From the NCBI RefSeq assembly GCF_044797955.1, contig NZ_CP085211.1, positions 310,001 to 374,000 on the forward strand: a DNA stretch of 64,000 nucleotides, in the 5' to 3' direction. Made by a program: the position numbers and the translations under genes. Position 1 is the first letter of the stretch, and each line of letters starts with the position of its first letter. The notes under the pieces are model-generated. The model did not search any database. It was not told the DNA's origin and saw only the letters and a list, made by a program, of their open reading frames with translations. Below, piece by piece: positions 1-8,855 of this stretch. This DNA comes from Idiomarina seosinensis_A (GTDB taxonomy: Bacteria > Pseudomonadota > Gammaproteobacteria > Enterobacterales > Alteromonadaceae).

Positions 1-1
1 G

Positions 2-574
2 CGGGTGGTGGCCATTGGCCTGGCGCTTATGGTGCTCAGCAGTTTAGGCTGGGCTTATACCGCCTGGCTTAATGACGGAAGCCAGCAAACTCTTAAAACG
101 GTTAACCAGCGTCTTGAGCAGACCCAACAACAGCAACAACAGTTGCAGCAACAGCTGGATGACCGCCAGCCCAGTCAGCAACTGCTAGAGCGGTCGGAAC
201 AGCTGGATGAACAAATCAGCGCCCAACGACAATTAAATCAACGCTTAGAGGGGCAAAAACCCGAGCAGCTTACACTGCCTGATCGGTTAATGGCAGAGCT
301 GTATGCAGTGGATATTGAAGGCCTCTGGCTGACTGAGTTTTCGTCCAGTCGTGCCGGAGTCTCGTTAACCGGCAAGGCGATACAAGCCAACTTATTACCG
401 CGCTGGATGCGCCGTTTTCAGCAGCAACAGTTGCTGGCGCGCAGCCGTTTTGCAGTGGTGGATCTGGACAACGATGAACAGGGTTACCAGACCTTCAGCC
501 TGAGTAATACGCTGGCCAGCGAAAGCGATAGCTCTGGTGATGCTTCCGGTGCACCGGAACAGGAGGGGCAGTAA
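2..574 (+). CDS. mshI2: MSHA biogenesis protein MshI2 (PilN-like), 5'-truncated by window edge
   Basis: PilN-like inner-membrane platform protein of the mannose-sensitive haemagglutinin (MSHA) type IV pilus. The reading frame is open from the first bases, and what is visible begins directly in a hydrophobic segment (VAIGLALMVLSSLGWAYTAW). The short cytoplasmic N-terminus that PilN proteins use to bind the PilM-like partner therefore lies upstream of the window. After the membrane segment comes a glutamine-rich coiled coil (about residues 30-85 of the visible part), then a small periplasmic domain with the WLTEF...SLTGKA pattern of PilN folds, and a Ser/Asp/Glu-rich tail. Its stop overlaps the start of mshJ (TAATG), so translation is probably coupled. 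The name follows its position before mshJ-K-L; the family assignment is firm, the '2' suffix is by analogy with Shewanella/Vibrio usage. Confidence 0.82.
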   Translation, partial: RVVAIGLALMVLSSLGWAYTAWLNDGSQQTLKTVNQRLEQTQQQQQQLQQQLDDRQPSQQLLERSEQLDEQISAQRQLNQRLEGQKPEQLTLPDRLMAELYAVDIEGLWLTEFSSSRAGVSLTGKAIQANLLPRWMRRFQQQQLLARSRFAVVDLDNDEQGYQTFSLSNTLASESDSSGDASGAPEQEGQ

Positions 575-1215
575 TGGAATCGCTGCTGCAGCAATGGCAA
601 ACCTGGAGTGAAAAGTTCCGCGATCAGCCTCGTGAGCGGCGTATATTAATTGCTGTCGCAATTTGGCTTCTGGTCAGTCTGCCGTTGTTGAGTTACGGGC
701 TTATGCCCAATTTACAGGCTAAGCAAAGTGCTGAGCAAGAAGCTCAGACCGCGCAACAGCAAATTGCACAGTTAAAAAATACGATAGAGCAACTGCAGCA
801 AAAACTGAAGACGAATGTTGATAAGCCGGTACTGGAGCAAATTGAGCGGAAAAGTCGGCGCCTGGATGCGGTAAAACAAGAAACGGATCAATATACCTTA
901 CTGGACAAGACACAGCGGCAGCAGTTTTTGCAGGACAGTTTGAGTTACACTGATGCCATCGATCTGTTACAGCTGGAATCAAGTTCACCTGAGCGGTTGT
1001 CAGATGAGTCCTCGGCGAGCTTATACCAGCATCGGATTTCGGCCATTTATCAGGGCAACTTTAGCGAACTGATGGTGTTTTTTAAACAGTTGCGGCAGCA
1101 GCACCCTAACGTGCAGTGGTTTTCTTTTGACTACCAGGTAATGGACTACCCGCAAGCGGAAGCCCGTATCGTCTGGCAACTGCTAAGTACCGATAAGGAG
1201 ATTATCGGTGGTTAA
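574..1215 (+). CDS. mshJ: MSHA biogenesis protein MshJ (PilO-like)
   Basis: 213-residue PilO-like protein expected to pair with the PilN-like MshI2 in the inner-membrane assembly platform. It has a short cytoplasmic N-terminus, one membrane segment (about residues 25-46, IAVAIWLLVSLPLLSYGLMP), a long Gln/Lys/Glu-rich coiled coil (about 48-110), and a C-terminal periplasmic ferredoxin-like region (about 145-210) containing the YQGNFSELMVFFKQL stretch typical of PilO/GspM folds. The ATG sits in a TAATG overlap with the previous stop, which fixes the start. The 3' end overlaps mshK by 8 bases. Confidence 0.88.
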   Translation: MESLLQQWQTWSEKFRDQPRERRILIAVAIWLLVSLPLLSYGLMPNLQAKQSAEQEAQTAQQQIAQLKNTIEQLQQKLKTNVDKPVLEQIERKSRRLDAVKQETDQYTLLDKTQRQQFLQDSLSYTDAIDLLQLESSSPERLSDESSASLYQHRISAIYQGNFSELMVFFKQLRQQHPNVQWFSFDYQVMDYPQAEARIVWQLLSTDKEIIGG

Positions 1216-1555
1216 GCAGGCAATCACAGTCATTAGCGGGCTTGCTGCGCTGGTGGCGTTTACGGCCGGAGCCGGCGACCCGACCCGGCCGCATGACTGG
1301 AGCGCCAGTCAGACCGTAGCAACTGCCACAGCTGAGGAACAGCTACAGCTGACACAAATTATAGCCTTTGCGGATAAGCGTTATGCAATGATCAATGGCC
1401 AGCGATATCAGCTCGGCAGCCGCGTTGGTGGCTACCGGATTGTTGCTATCGAAAATCAACGCGTGCGGCTGCAAAACGCCGACCAGGAGTTACAGTTGAG
1501 CCTATTCAGTGACGATATCAAAACACGAACGGTAACCGGTGGAGAGCCGCAATGA
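1208..1555 (+). CDS. mshK: MSHA biogenesis protein MshK (PilP-like)
   Basis: 115-residue small periplasmic protein in the PilP slot, thought to link the platform (MshI2/J) to the secretin MshL. The first ~22 residues form a signal-like hydrophobic stretch (VISGLAALVAFTAGAG), and the mature start GDPTRPHDW has the DPTRP motif common in MshK proteins. The rest is a small beta domain (LTQIIAFADKRYAMINGQRY, then VGGYRIVAIENQRVRLQ) of the PilP/GspC homology-region type. The start is GTG at 1208, inside the mshJ 3' end; no better start exists nearby. The stop overlaps the mshL ATG (ATGA). Confidence 0.82.
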   Translation: MVKQAITVISGLAALVAFTAGAGDPTRPHDWSASQTVATATAEEQLQLTQIIAFADKRYAMINGQRYQLGSRVGGYRIVAIENQRVRLQNADQELQLSLFSDDIKTRTVTGGEPQ

Positions 1556-3267
1556 GAGCATTGCTCAGTTTATTAACACTCAGCTTATTGGCCGCTTGCG
1601 CTTACCAGCCCAGCCACTCCCCCTCCGAAGCGTATCGTGCAATGGAGCCCCAGCAACCCGGTACTGCTGGTGACGGCGCCGCAGAGCAGTCCGGCGACAA
1701 TGAGATACCCGATGATGTGATGGCCTTTTTAACCCAGCCAACGGCAGAAAACGCAACAGGCTCGGTGCTTGAAGAGCCGCGCTTTGTGCTGCAGGCAAAT
1801 GATATTGATGCAACCGAGTTTTTTTACAGTCTGACGGTCGATACGCCGTACAATATTATCGTCCACCCGGACGTTAAGGGATCGATTTCAGTGGACCTGA
1901 AGGACGTCACTATTCAGGAGACCCTGGATGTCATCGAAGATACCTATGGTTATGAAATAAAACAAAACGGACGCATGATTCAGGTGTTCCCCACTGGCGT
2001 GCGGACCAAAACGTTTTCGCTGGACTATTTATCACTCAAGCGCTTTGGTATGTCACAGACACAGGTTACCAGCGGGGGTGTCAGTCAGGAACGTAATCAG
2101 AACAGCTCTTTTGGTGGCTCTTCCAGCTTCGGCTCCGGCTCCAGTGGTTTTAACAATCCAGGCTTAATTGGTGGTAACTCGACGGGTGCCGGTAACACCA
2201 TGGGTAACCAGATGAACCAGAGCGGTGGCAACGGTGCCAGTATTAGCACCCAGTCGCAGACAGATTTATGGGGCGAACTGGAATCTATGCTGGAAGACAT
2301 TGCCGGCAGCTCCGGCGGGGTGGTGTTATCGCCCCAGGCCGGCATTGTCAGTGTTACCGCGCAGCCCTCAAAACTGCGTGCTATCGGCGAGTTTTTGGCA
2401 ACGCTGCAATCGCGCCTGCAACGGCAGGTTATTTTAGAGGCACGCATCGTTGAGGTTACCTTAGGCGATGAGTTTCAACAGGGGATTCGCTGGAGCCAGC
2501 TGGATCAGTTATCTTCGGGCTTTGACGTTAGCTTTAACGGCGCCACCCCGGGCGATCTAAACTCGGCCACCAGTGATGGTTTTTTTGGCCTGCGCTTTCA
2601 GGACAATAACTTTTCCGGATTTTTAGATTTACTGCAGACTCAGGGCAGTGTTCAGGTGCTGTCTAACCCCAGAGTCAGTGCGTCAAACAATCAAAAAGCG
2701 GTGATAAAAATTGGTGAAGACGAATATTACGTCACCGACGTGCAGTCGCAGACCAACTCCAGCGGTATTAATGACGCCCTGACCAGCTCCGATGTCGAAT
2801 TAACGCCTTTTTTCTCGGGTATCTCGCTGGATGTGACGCCGCAAATCAGCGACGATGGCGTCGTCACATTGCATGTTCACCCGTCAGTTGTAGAAACCGC
2901 AGAGCAGGAAAAAGTTATTCAGATTGGTGACGAAACCTTGCGCCTGCCGCTGGCGCGCAGCAATATCCGCGAGTCAGATACCATCGTCCGCGCCCGAAAT
3001 GGTGAAATTGTGGTGCTTGGCGGACTGATGCAGACCTCTACCAGCGAGGATATTCAGCAGATACCCTTATTCGGCGACTTACCCCTGATTGGCAATCTGT
3101 TTAAAAACCGTACAAACCAGGCTCAGAAAAAAGAGCTGGTAATCTTGATTAAACCGACGGTAATTGGCGCCGACACCTGGCAGCAGGAGTTACAGCGCTC
3201 CCGTGATTTGTTGCAGACCTGGTTCCCCGACATGGTAGATCAACCATCAAACCCGGAGCAGCCTTAA
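1552..3267 (+). CDS. mshL: MSHA outer-membrane secretin MshL
   Basis: 571-residue secretin forming the outer-membrane gate through which the MSHA pilus is extruded. The N-terminus is a lipoprotein signal with lipobox LAAC (Cys16). An STN/N-domain follows (about 80-160: FVLQANDIDATEFFYSL, IIVHPDVKGSISVDL). Next is a Gly/Ser/Asn/Gln-rich linker (about 175-232) and a further N-domain (VVLSPQAGIVSVTAQPSKLRA). The C-terminal secretin domain (about 295-545) carries VQVLSNPRVSASNNQKAVIKIG and the signature GEIVVLGGLMQTS. It starts in an ATGA overlap with mshK and ends 4 bases before mshM. Secretin identity is secure; the MshL name rests on operon position and on the low-complexity linker typical of the family. 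Confidence 0.95.
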   Translation: MRALLSLLTLSLLAACAYQPSHSPSEAYRAMEPQQPGTAGDGAAEQSGDNEIPDDVMAFLTQPTAENATGSVLEEPRFVLQANDIDATEFFYSLTVDTPYNIIVHPDVKGSISVDLKDVTIQETLDVIEDTYGYEIKQNGRMIQVFPTGVRTKTFSLDYLSLKRFGMSQTQVTSGGVSQERNQNSSFGGSSSFGSGSSGFNNPGLIGGNSTGAGNTMGNQMNQSGGNGASISTQSQTDLWGELESMLEDIAGSSGGVVLSPQAGIVSVTAQPSKLRAIGEFLATLQSRLQRQVILEARIVEVTLGDEFQQGIRWSQLDQLSSGFDVSFNGATPGDLNSATSDGFFGLRFQDNNFSGFLDLLQTQGSVQVLSNPRVSASNNQKAVIKIGEDEYYVTDVQSQTNSSGINDALTSSDVELTPFFSGISLDVTPQISDDGVVTLHVHPSVVETAEQEKVIQIGDETLRLPLARSNIRESDTIVRARNGEIVVLGGLMQTSTSEDIQQIPLFGDLPLIGNLFKNRTNQAQKKELVILIKPTVIGADTWQQELQRSRDLLQTWFPDMVDQPSNPEQP

Positions 3268-3271
3268 TCCT

Positions 3272-4210
3272 ATGTATCTGTACCACTTTGGCCTGAGGCA
3301 GTTGCCCTTCACGATAACGCCCAACACACAGTTTTACTGTGAGTTGAATAGCCATGTCGAGGCGGTAAAAGTGGTACTGACAGCGCTAAAAACCGGCGAA
3401 GGCTTTATCAAAATAACCGGCGAGGTGGGTACCGGGAAAACTTTATTGTGCCGGCGTTTACTGGACGAAATACCGGACTACTTTCGTACCGCTTATGTGC
3501 CGGACTCGTACCTGAACCCTGAAGAGTTGCGTCGTGCCATCGCCCATGAACTGGAAGTTGATACCCAGGCCGTCGATACCGAACATCAGCTGGCCCGTGC
3601 CTTACAGCAGCGACTGTTAGAGATTAATCAGTCAGGCCAGTCGGTGGTACTGTTAATTGATGAGGCGCAGGCACTGCCGGAGGACAGCCTTGAGGCAGTA
3701 AGGTTATTATCAAATCTGGAAACCGAGTCGCGGAAACTGATTCATATTGTGCTGATTGGCCAGCCTGAGCTGGACCAGCGGCTACAGCAGCATCGCTTTC
3801 GGCAACTGCGCCAGCGCATCAGCTTTTCGTATCAGTTAACCGCCATGAACGCAGCCGAAACAGCACGTTATATTGGTCACCGAATGAATGTCGGTGGTTA
3901 CAAGGGCGCACCGATTTTCCCCGCTGCAGTGGTAACGGCAACTTATCAGGCCAGCCGGGGTATCCCGCGATTGGTCAATATGCTGTGTCATAAAATGCTG
4001 CTGTTAGCATACGGAGAAGGCCGGCATCAAATCACCCGGAAGGATTTAAAGCTGGCTGCCGCTGATACCGAGGACGTCAGTCAACAGTCGGGTCGCCCCG
4101 AACTCTGGCTGTGGATTGGGCTGTTTAGCACTGCCCTCGTGGCGGTTTTGTTGCTGCTGTTTTATGACCAGCTACCCGTTCACAACTGGCTTTCGGGACT
4201 TCTGCCATGA
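3272..4210 (+). CDS. mshM: MSHA biogenesis ATPase MshM (ExeA-like AAA)
   Basis: 312-residue AAA ATPase of the ExeA/GspA type. The N-terminus MYLYHFGLRQLPFTITPN is the family hallmark. Walker A is GEVGTGKT (residues 50-57) and Walker B is VVLLIDEAQ (125-133), with a sensor-type arginine-rich segment (RLQQHRFRQLRQRISF). A single membrane segment near the C-terminus (about 278-299) anchors it with a short periplasmic tail. ExeA relatives work with a peptidoglycan-binding partner to insert or place the secretin; here there is no peptidoglycan-binding domain, so MshN is the likely partner (inference). The 3' end overlaps mshN by 4 bases (ATGA). Confidence 0.93.
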   Translation: MYLYHFGLRQLPFTITPNTQFYCELNSHVEAVKVVLTALKTGEGFIKITGEVGTGKTLLCRRLLDEIPDYFRTAYVPDSYLNPEELRRAIAHELEVDTQAVDTEHQLARALQQRLLEINQSGQSVVLLIDEAQALPEDSLEAVRLLSNLETESRKLIHIVLIGQPELDQRLQQHRFRQLRQRISFSYQLTAMNAAETARYIGHRMNVGGYKGAPIFPAAVVTATYQASRGIPRLVNMLCHKMLLLAYGEGRHQITRKDLKLAAADTEDVSQQSGRPELWLWIGLFSTALVAVLLLLFYDQLPVHNWLSGLLP

Positions 4211-5283
4211 GCCTTATTAATAAGGTGCTTAAAGACCTGGATAACAGGCAGGAGCATAACTCAGCCGCAGAGGGTCAGGGTTCGGCGGTTGAGCCAACGC
4301 GGGCATCAGCATTTTCGAAAACCCCTTTGTGGGGGCTTTTAGCCATTATTTTGGTGGCGGCCATCGGCTTTGCTGCTTACCACTGGTTAACTAAAACTCA
4401 GCCCGAGCCGGCAGCTTCAAAGCCTGAATCCGGCGCGGTGGCAGAGTCACAACCCGAGCCGGAACCCGTTAGCCGTCAGGCAACCACCGAGCCATTTCAG
4501 CTGCCTGAGCCCATCAGCGAACCACAACAGCCAGCCAGCGGCGAGTCCGAACCTAAGTCCGAACCCAAGCCCGGGCAACAAGTGACTGCAGACTTCGAGT
4601 CAAAATCTGAACCTGAACCTGAACCTGAACCGGAAACCGAACCGAAAGCCGAGCAGAAGCAGTCCAGTTTTAATAAGCAAAGCGTACAGCTAACAGCCGC
4701 CGAAGTGGCTGAGCGGTCCTTGCAAAAAGCCCGCGAAGCACAGCAGCAGGGGTTATTTACTGATGCTGCTGACTATTTTTCACAAACGCTGCAGGCACAG
4801 CCGCAATTGCACGAAGCGCGCAAAGAATGGGCCGCTCTGGAATACGGCCGCGGTCAGTTAAGCCGTGCGTTATCCATCGTCCGTGAGGGGTTAAGCCGTG
4901 ATCCCGACGCACATTCCTTAAGGCTCTTAGCGGCTAGCATGCTGCAAAAGTCCGGTGAGCAGGCGATGGCTCGCCAGTTACTCACCCAACGCCAGCCTGA
5001 TCCGTCGCAGTTGCCCCAATATTATCAGTTCCAGGCCGAGCTGGCTCAGCAGCTGAATGATAAGCGCCTAATGCAGCAGAGCTACCGGGCATTGCTACAA
5101 AGCGAACCTGACAACGGCCGCTGGCATCTGGGCCTGGCGCTGGCGTTAAAACATGAGGATGCAGAGCAAGCGCTGCGGCTTTTTGAACAGGCCGCCAGCT
5201 TAATTGAACACCAGCCAACTTTGCAGTATATAGCCCGGCAAATACAGCAGATAAGGAGGCAGCATGAAGCGTCCTCGCCTTAA
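4207..5283 (+). CDS. mshN: MSHA biogenesis protein MshN (TPR)
   Basis: 358-residue protein with a short cytoplasmic N-terminus starting MSLINKVLKDLDNRQ, the usual start of MshN and GspB-like partners. One membrane segment follows (about 38-58), then a long Pro/Glu-rich spacer (about 65-150) encoded partly by a hexanucleotide repeat. The periplasmic C-terminal half (about 160-355) consists of tetratricopeptide-like helices (SLQKAREAQQQGLFTDAADYF, LSRALSIVREGLSRDPDAHSL, WHLGLALALKHEDAEQALRLF). The likely role is as scaffold in the periplasm, with the Pro/Glu stretch spanning the peptidoglycan (inference). It overlaps mshM by 4 bases and mshE by 20 bases. Confidence 0.88.
   Translation: MSLINKVLKDLDNRQEHNSAAEGQGSAVEPTRASAFSKTPLWGLLAIILVAAIGFAAYHWLTKTQPEPAASKPESGAVAESQPEPEPVSRQATTEPFQLPEPISEPQQPASGESEPKSEPKPGQQVTADFESKSEPEPEPEPETEPKAEQKQSSFNKQSVQLTAAEVAERSLQKAREAQQQGLFTDAADYFSQTLQAQPQLHEARKEWAALEYGRGQLSRALSIVREGLSRDPDAHSLRLLAASMLQKSGEQAMARQLLTQRQPDPSQLPQYYQFQAELAQQLNDKRLMQQSYRALLQSEPDNGRWHLGLALALKHEDAEQALRLFEQAASLIEHQPTLQYIARQIQQIRRQHEASSP
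4609..4632 (+). repeat. In-frame hexanucleotide tandem repeat in mshN
   Basis: Three exact GAACCT units followed by GAACCG, coding Glu-Pro repeats in the MshN spacer. Unit length is a multiple of three, so gain or loss of units would change spacer length without a frameshift. Confidence 0.9.
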
Positions 5284-7045
5284 AATGCGGCTGGGTGACC
5301 TGCTGGTTCATGAGCAGGTCATAACCGAAGAGCAGCTGGAAAAAGCACTGAAAGCGCAAAAGGAGTCCGGTCGTAAGCTCGGCTCGACGCTTATTGAACT
5401 GGGCTATATCACCGAGCGGCAGTTGGTCGACTTTCTGGCTCAACAGTTAAAAATCCCGTTTATTTCGATTAACGACCGAAAAATACCCTCGTCGACAGTT
5501 AAATTACTACCCGAAGTTCAGGCACGTCGGCACCGGGCGCTGGTGATCGAAGCAGATTCTGAGCGCGCATTGGTGGGTATGAGTGATCCGGCGGATTTAT
5601 CAGCTATCGATGCACTCAGTCAGCGGCTTGCGCCCCGTAAGGTCGAAGTGGCCGTGGTACTGGAATCGGAGCTGTTAGAGGCTTTTGATAACCTCTATCG
5701 GCGTACCAAAGATATCGAGTCTTTTGCCAGTCAGTTACAGGACGAGTACGAGGAAACCTCGGAATTTGAACTGGGCGCTCTTAGCCTTGATGAAGAAGGA
5801 GAGGATGCCACCGTTGCCAAGCTGCTGCAGTCGATTTTTGAAGATGCAGTGCAGGTCAGGGCTTCAGATATCCATATTGAACCTGACGAGAACCTGCTGC
5901 GTATTAGGCAGCGGGTTGACGGCGTATTACAGGAAAATATCCTGGATGAAACCAACATCGCTAACGCGCTGGTACTGCGCCTGAAGCTCATGTCCGGCAT
6001 GGACATATCGGAACGGCGTTTACCGCAGGACGGGCGCTTTAACATAAAAGTAAAAAAGCACAATATCGACGTACGGGTTTCCACTATGCCGGTGCAGCAC
6101 GGTGAGTCCTGTGTTATGCGTCTGCTTGACCAGACCAACGGAGTTCTGTCACTTGAACAGACCGGTATGCCGGATGACTTATTAAAGCGGGTACGGGCGT
6201 TAATTCGTCGGCCGCATGGCATGTTGCTGGTAACCGGGCCGACAGGTTCGGGTAAAACCACCACTCTATATGGCGCACTGAGCGAACTGAATACCGAAGA
6301 GAAAAAAGTCATTACCGTTGAAGACCCGGTGGAATATCGTCTACCCCGTATTTCCCAGGTACAGGTGAGCAGTAAAATCGGGCTGGATTTTGCCAGGGTG
6401 CTGCGTACTACCCTGCGTCAGGATCCCGACATCATCATGGTGGGTGAGATGCGCGATCATGAAACGGTCGAAATTGGTCTGCGCGGTGCAATTACCGGTC
6501 ACCTGGTGCTGTCAACCCTGCACACCAATGATGCAATCACCAGCGCCATGCGGTTAATTGACATGGGTGCTCCCTCGTATTTGGTGGCGGCGGCTTTACG
6601 CGGAATTATTGCTCAGCGACTGGTGCGCAGGCTGTGTGATCAATGCGCAACCGATACCCCCTTGCAGGACGAACAGAAGGATTTGCTGGAACATTTACAA
6701 ACCGGCAGTTCCGAACATCAGTATCAAAAAGGTAAAGGCTGCCAGTCGTGCGGCCATACCGGCTACAAAGGCCGTATCGGTGTGTTTGAACTACTGGAAA
6801 TGAACCGGCCGATGATGGACGCACTGCGGATGAATGATACCCAGCGATTTGCTGAAGCCGCCAATGAGTCGCCGGGCTTTCGCTCGATGGCGCTGGTTGC
6901 GCTGGAATACGCGCAGCAGGGTATCACCAGTGTCGAAGAAGTCCTGTTCCTGGCCGAGAGTGTTGAGGACAATATAGCCGCCGCTGTCGAAGAGCCACCG
7001 GATGTTGTCGAAGAGGAAGAACCGTCTTCAGAGGAGGCGGATTAG
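5264..7045 (+). CDS. mshE: MSHA extension ATPase MshE (c-di-GMP-binding N-terminus)
   Basis: 593-residue GspE/PilB-family ATPase that powers pilus extension. The N-terminal MshEN domain has two 24-residue motifs: residues 9-32 (RLGDLLVHEQ...LKAQ) and 38-61 (KLGSTLIELG...LAQQ), separated by five residues. In V. cholerae MshE this pair binds cyclic di-GMP. Most consensus positions are kept (R9, L10, G11, L25, L29, Q32, L39, G40, G47, L54, L58, Q61); Q18 stands where motif I usually has Gly and K38 where motif II may have Arg. The ATPase core shows Walker A GPTGSGKT (325-332), Walker B/Asp box DPDIIMVGEMRD (387-398), and a zinc-type Cys4 (C458, C461, C493, C496). The acidic C-terminal tail is long. 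It overlaps mshN by 20 bases; the stop lies one base before mshG. Confidence 0.96.
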   Translation: MKRPRLKMRLGDLLVHEQVITEEQLEKALKAQKESGRKLGSTLIELGYITERQLVDFLAQQLKIPFISINDRKIPSSTVKLLPEVQARRHRALVIEADSERALVGMSDPADLSAIDALSQRLAPRKVEVAVVLESELLEAFDNLYRRTKDIESFASQLQDEYEETSEFELGALSLDEEGEDATVAKLLQSIFEDAVQVRASDIHIEPDENLLRIRQRVDGVLQENILDETNIANALVLRLKLMSGMDISERRLPQDGRFNIKVKKHNIDVRVSTMPVQHGESCVMRLLDQTNGVLSLEQTGMPDDLLKRVRALIRRPHGMLLVTGPTGSGKTTTLYGALSELNTEEKKVITVEDPVEYRLPRISQVQVSSKIGLDFARVLRTTLRQDPDIIMVGEMRDHETVEIGLRGAITGHLVLSTLHTNDAITSAMRLIDMGAPSYLVAAALRGIIAQRLVRRLCDQCATDTPLQDEQKDLLEHLQTGSSEHQYQKGKGCQSCGHTGYKGRIGVFELLEMNRPMMDALRMNDTQRFAEAANESPGFRSMALVALEYAQQGITSVEEVLFLAESVEDNIAAAVEEPPDVVEEEEPSSEEAD

Positions 7046-7046
7046 T

Positions 7047-8303
7047 ATGCGTTTTCGCTATCAGGCCAGGGATAAACAGGGCAAGATGCAGACCGGTAAC
7101 CTGGATGCCGCGGACTCGCGGGCCGCCGCAAAAACTTTGATGGAGCAAGGTCTTACACCGGTACAGGTATTTGCCGCCAAGGGCTCGGTCAGTAGCACCT
7201 CGGGTAGCTCCCGGGTTGATATCAGCAATATGATACAAAGCTTGCGAGATGCGCTGGAGCCGGCTGTTGATCTGGACCAGCTGATCATTTTTTGCCGGCA
7301 GATGTATTCACTGACAAACGCAGGTATCCCGATTTTAAGGGCTATTGAGGGCCTGGCCGACAGCACGCAGAACAAACGCATGCAAAAAGCGTTGCGTGAT
7401 GTCCATAACCAGCTTGAGCGCGGACGCTCGTTGTCGGCGGGTTTATCCCGCCACAAAAAAGTATTCCCCAAACTGGTAGTTGCTATTGTCCACGTTGGCG
7501 AAAACACCGGCCAGCTGGAAGAATCTTTCGAGCAATTAGCGCTGTATCTGGAAAAAGAACAGGATACCCGTAAGCGCATTAAAGCAGCTACCCGTTATCC
7601 CAGTTTTGTACTGATTGCCCTGGTGATTGCACTGTTTGTACTGAATATTTTTGTAATCCCGACATTTGCCGATATGTTCAGTCGCTTTAATGTTGAGCTG
7701 CCCTGGGCCACGCGCGCATTGCTGGGTACCTCCGGCTTTTTTGTTAACTACTGGCCTTTGTTATTAATCTCGATAGCGGGGCTTGTGTTCGGCTTGCGCT
7801 ATTACACTGCAACCAGCGCCGGGCGGCTAATATGGGACAGCATAAAATTAAAAACTCCGGTCATTGGCAGTATTCTGGAGCGGTCCATGCTGGCGCGCTT
7901 TTCCCGCAGCTTTTCGGTGATGCTGGGTGCCGGGGTGCCATTAACCCAGGCATTATCGCTGGTCGCGGAAGCCGTAGATAACGCCTGGATGGAAAAAAAA
8001 ATTCTTGGCATTCGTCGGTCCATAGAACGTGGTGAAAACCTGTCACGATCGGCCCGGCAGTCGCAGTTATTCACCCCTTTGGTTATGCAAATGATTGTGG
8101 TGGGGGAAGAAACCGGGCGCATCGATACACTGTTACGGGAAGTCGCAGAATACTATGAGCGCGAAACCGATTACGACCTGAAGACCTTAACGGCCCGGAT
8201 CGAACCGGTGATGATAGCCGTGGTTGCTGTAATGGTACTGATACTGGCCCTGGGTATATTCACCCCGATGTGGGATATGATGAGTGCCTATCAGGGCGGC
8301 TAA
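7047..8303 (+). CDS. mshG: MSHA inner-membrane platform protein MshG (PilC-like)
   Basis: 418-residue PilC/GspF-family polytopic protein, the membrane partner of the MshE motor. It contains the two repeated T2SSF domains: about 85-205 (LIIFCRQMYSLTNAGIPILRAIEGL, VVAIVHVGENTGQLEESFEQL) and about 285-405 (MLARFSRSFSVMLGAGVPLTQAL, MQMIVVGEETGRIDTLLREVA). Hydrophobic segments lie near 190-210, 235-255 and at the C-terminus (MIAVVAVMVLILALGIFTPMW). I start it at ATG 7047, directly after the mshE stop and preceded by GAGGAGG at 7031-7037; an in-frame start 45 bases upstream would lie inside mshE without a better ribosome site. Confidence 0.95.
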   Translation: MRFRYQARDKQGKMQTGNLDAADSRAAAKTLMEQGLTPVQVFAAKGSVSSTSGSSRVDISNMIQSLRDALEPAVDLDQLIIFCRQMYSLTNAGIPILRAIEGLADSTQNKRMQKALRDVHNQLERGRSLSAGLSRHKKVFPKLVVAIVHVGENTGQLEESFEQLALYLEKEQDTRKRIKAATRYPSFVLIALVIALFVLNIFVIPTFADMFSRFNVELPWATRALLGTSGFFVNYWPLLLISIAGLVFGLRYYTATSAGRLIWDSIKLKTPVIGSILERSMLARFSRSFSVMLGAGVPLTQALSLVAEAVDNAWMEKKILGIRRSIERGENLSRSARQSQLFTPLVMQMIVVGEETGRIDTLLREVAEYYERETDYDLKTLTARIEPVMIAVVAVMVLILALGIFTPMWDMMSAYQGG

Positions 8304-8317
8304 GCCGGGAGAGGCCG

Positions 8318-8764
8318 ATGGACAGCAACGACCGATCGCAAAACCGTTTGAACAGTTGGTTGCAGAACGTGCTCGTTGTAGTAGCTATCGGGTTGCTGAT
8401 TGCAACTATGCTGAATAAAGGCTTAAGTGGTGATAGCTGGGGCTGGCAACGGGCCGAGCGCGAGGTACTGGTTAAACGTTTTAACGAAAATTTAATGCTG
8501 GCCAAAACCGAGTGGTTACGCCGCGGGCGTCCCGGCAGCGTTGATCTGACAACGTCAGACAATCGCTTTGTGATAAAAATGAACGCTAATGGCTGGCCCG
8601 CTACTGATAACGGCTGCCTGCAATTATGGCAAATGCTGGCCGGTGGGCGGTATCAGCCAGAAACTACCGTTCAGCCTCATCGGTGTAACTACCGGTTAAG
8701 CATGGATGATAGTGAAGAGCCATTACAGCTGTCGTATTTTAGTCATAGTGGGCAGTTGAAGTAG
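8318..8764 (+). CDS. mshF: MSHA biogenesis protein MshF (putative)
   Basis: 148-residue protein with one N-terminal membrane segment (about residues 15-36, WLQNVLVVVAIGLLIATML) and a small extracytoplasmic domain with two cysteines. It lacks a type IV prepilin signal. The assignment comes mainly from position: mshF is the small single-pass gene between mshG and mshB in other MSHA loci. ATG 8318 is preceded by GGGAGAGG (8307-8314); an in-frame GTG at 8270 lies inside mshG and is less likely. Function within the family is not well defined. Confidence 0.72.
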   Translation: MDSNDRSQNRLNSWLQNVLVVVAIGLLIATMLNKGLSGDSWGWQRAEREVLVKRFNENLMLAKTEWLRRGRPGSVDLTTSDNRFVIKMNANGWPATDNGCLQLWQMLAGGRYQPETTVQPHRCNYRLSMDDSEEPLQLSYFSHSGQLK

Positions 8765-8855
8765 TTCGAAAAAGCTTAAAGATTGAGCAAAATATAAGCT
8801 GTGAGCAAACTGGTTTTCAGCTATACTCTATTAATAGAACAAAAGGGCATAAGAC

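Noticed and set aside
5731..6312. 193-codon reverse frame opposite mshE
   Set aside because: Ser/Arg-rich, no family features, fully inside a well-supported gene.
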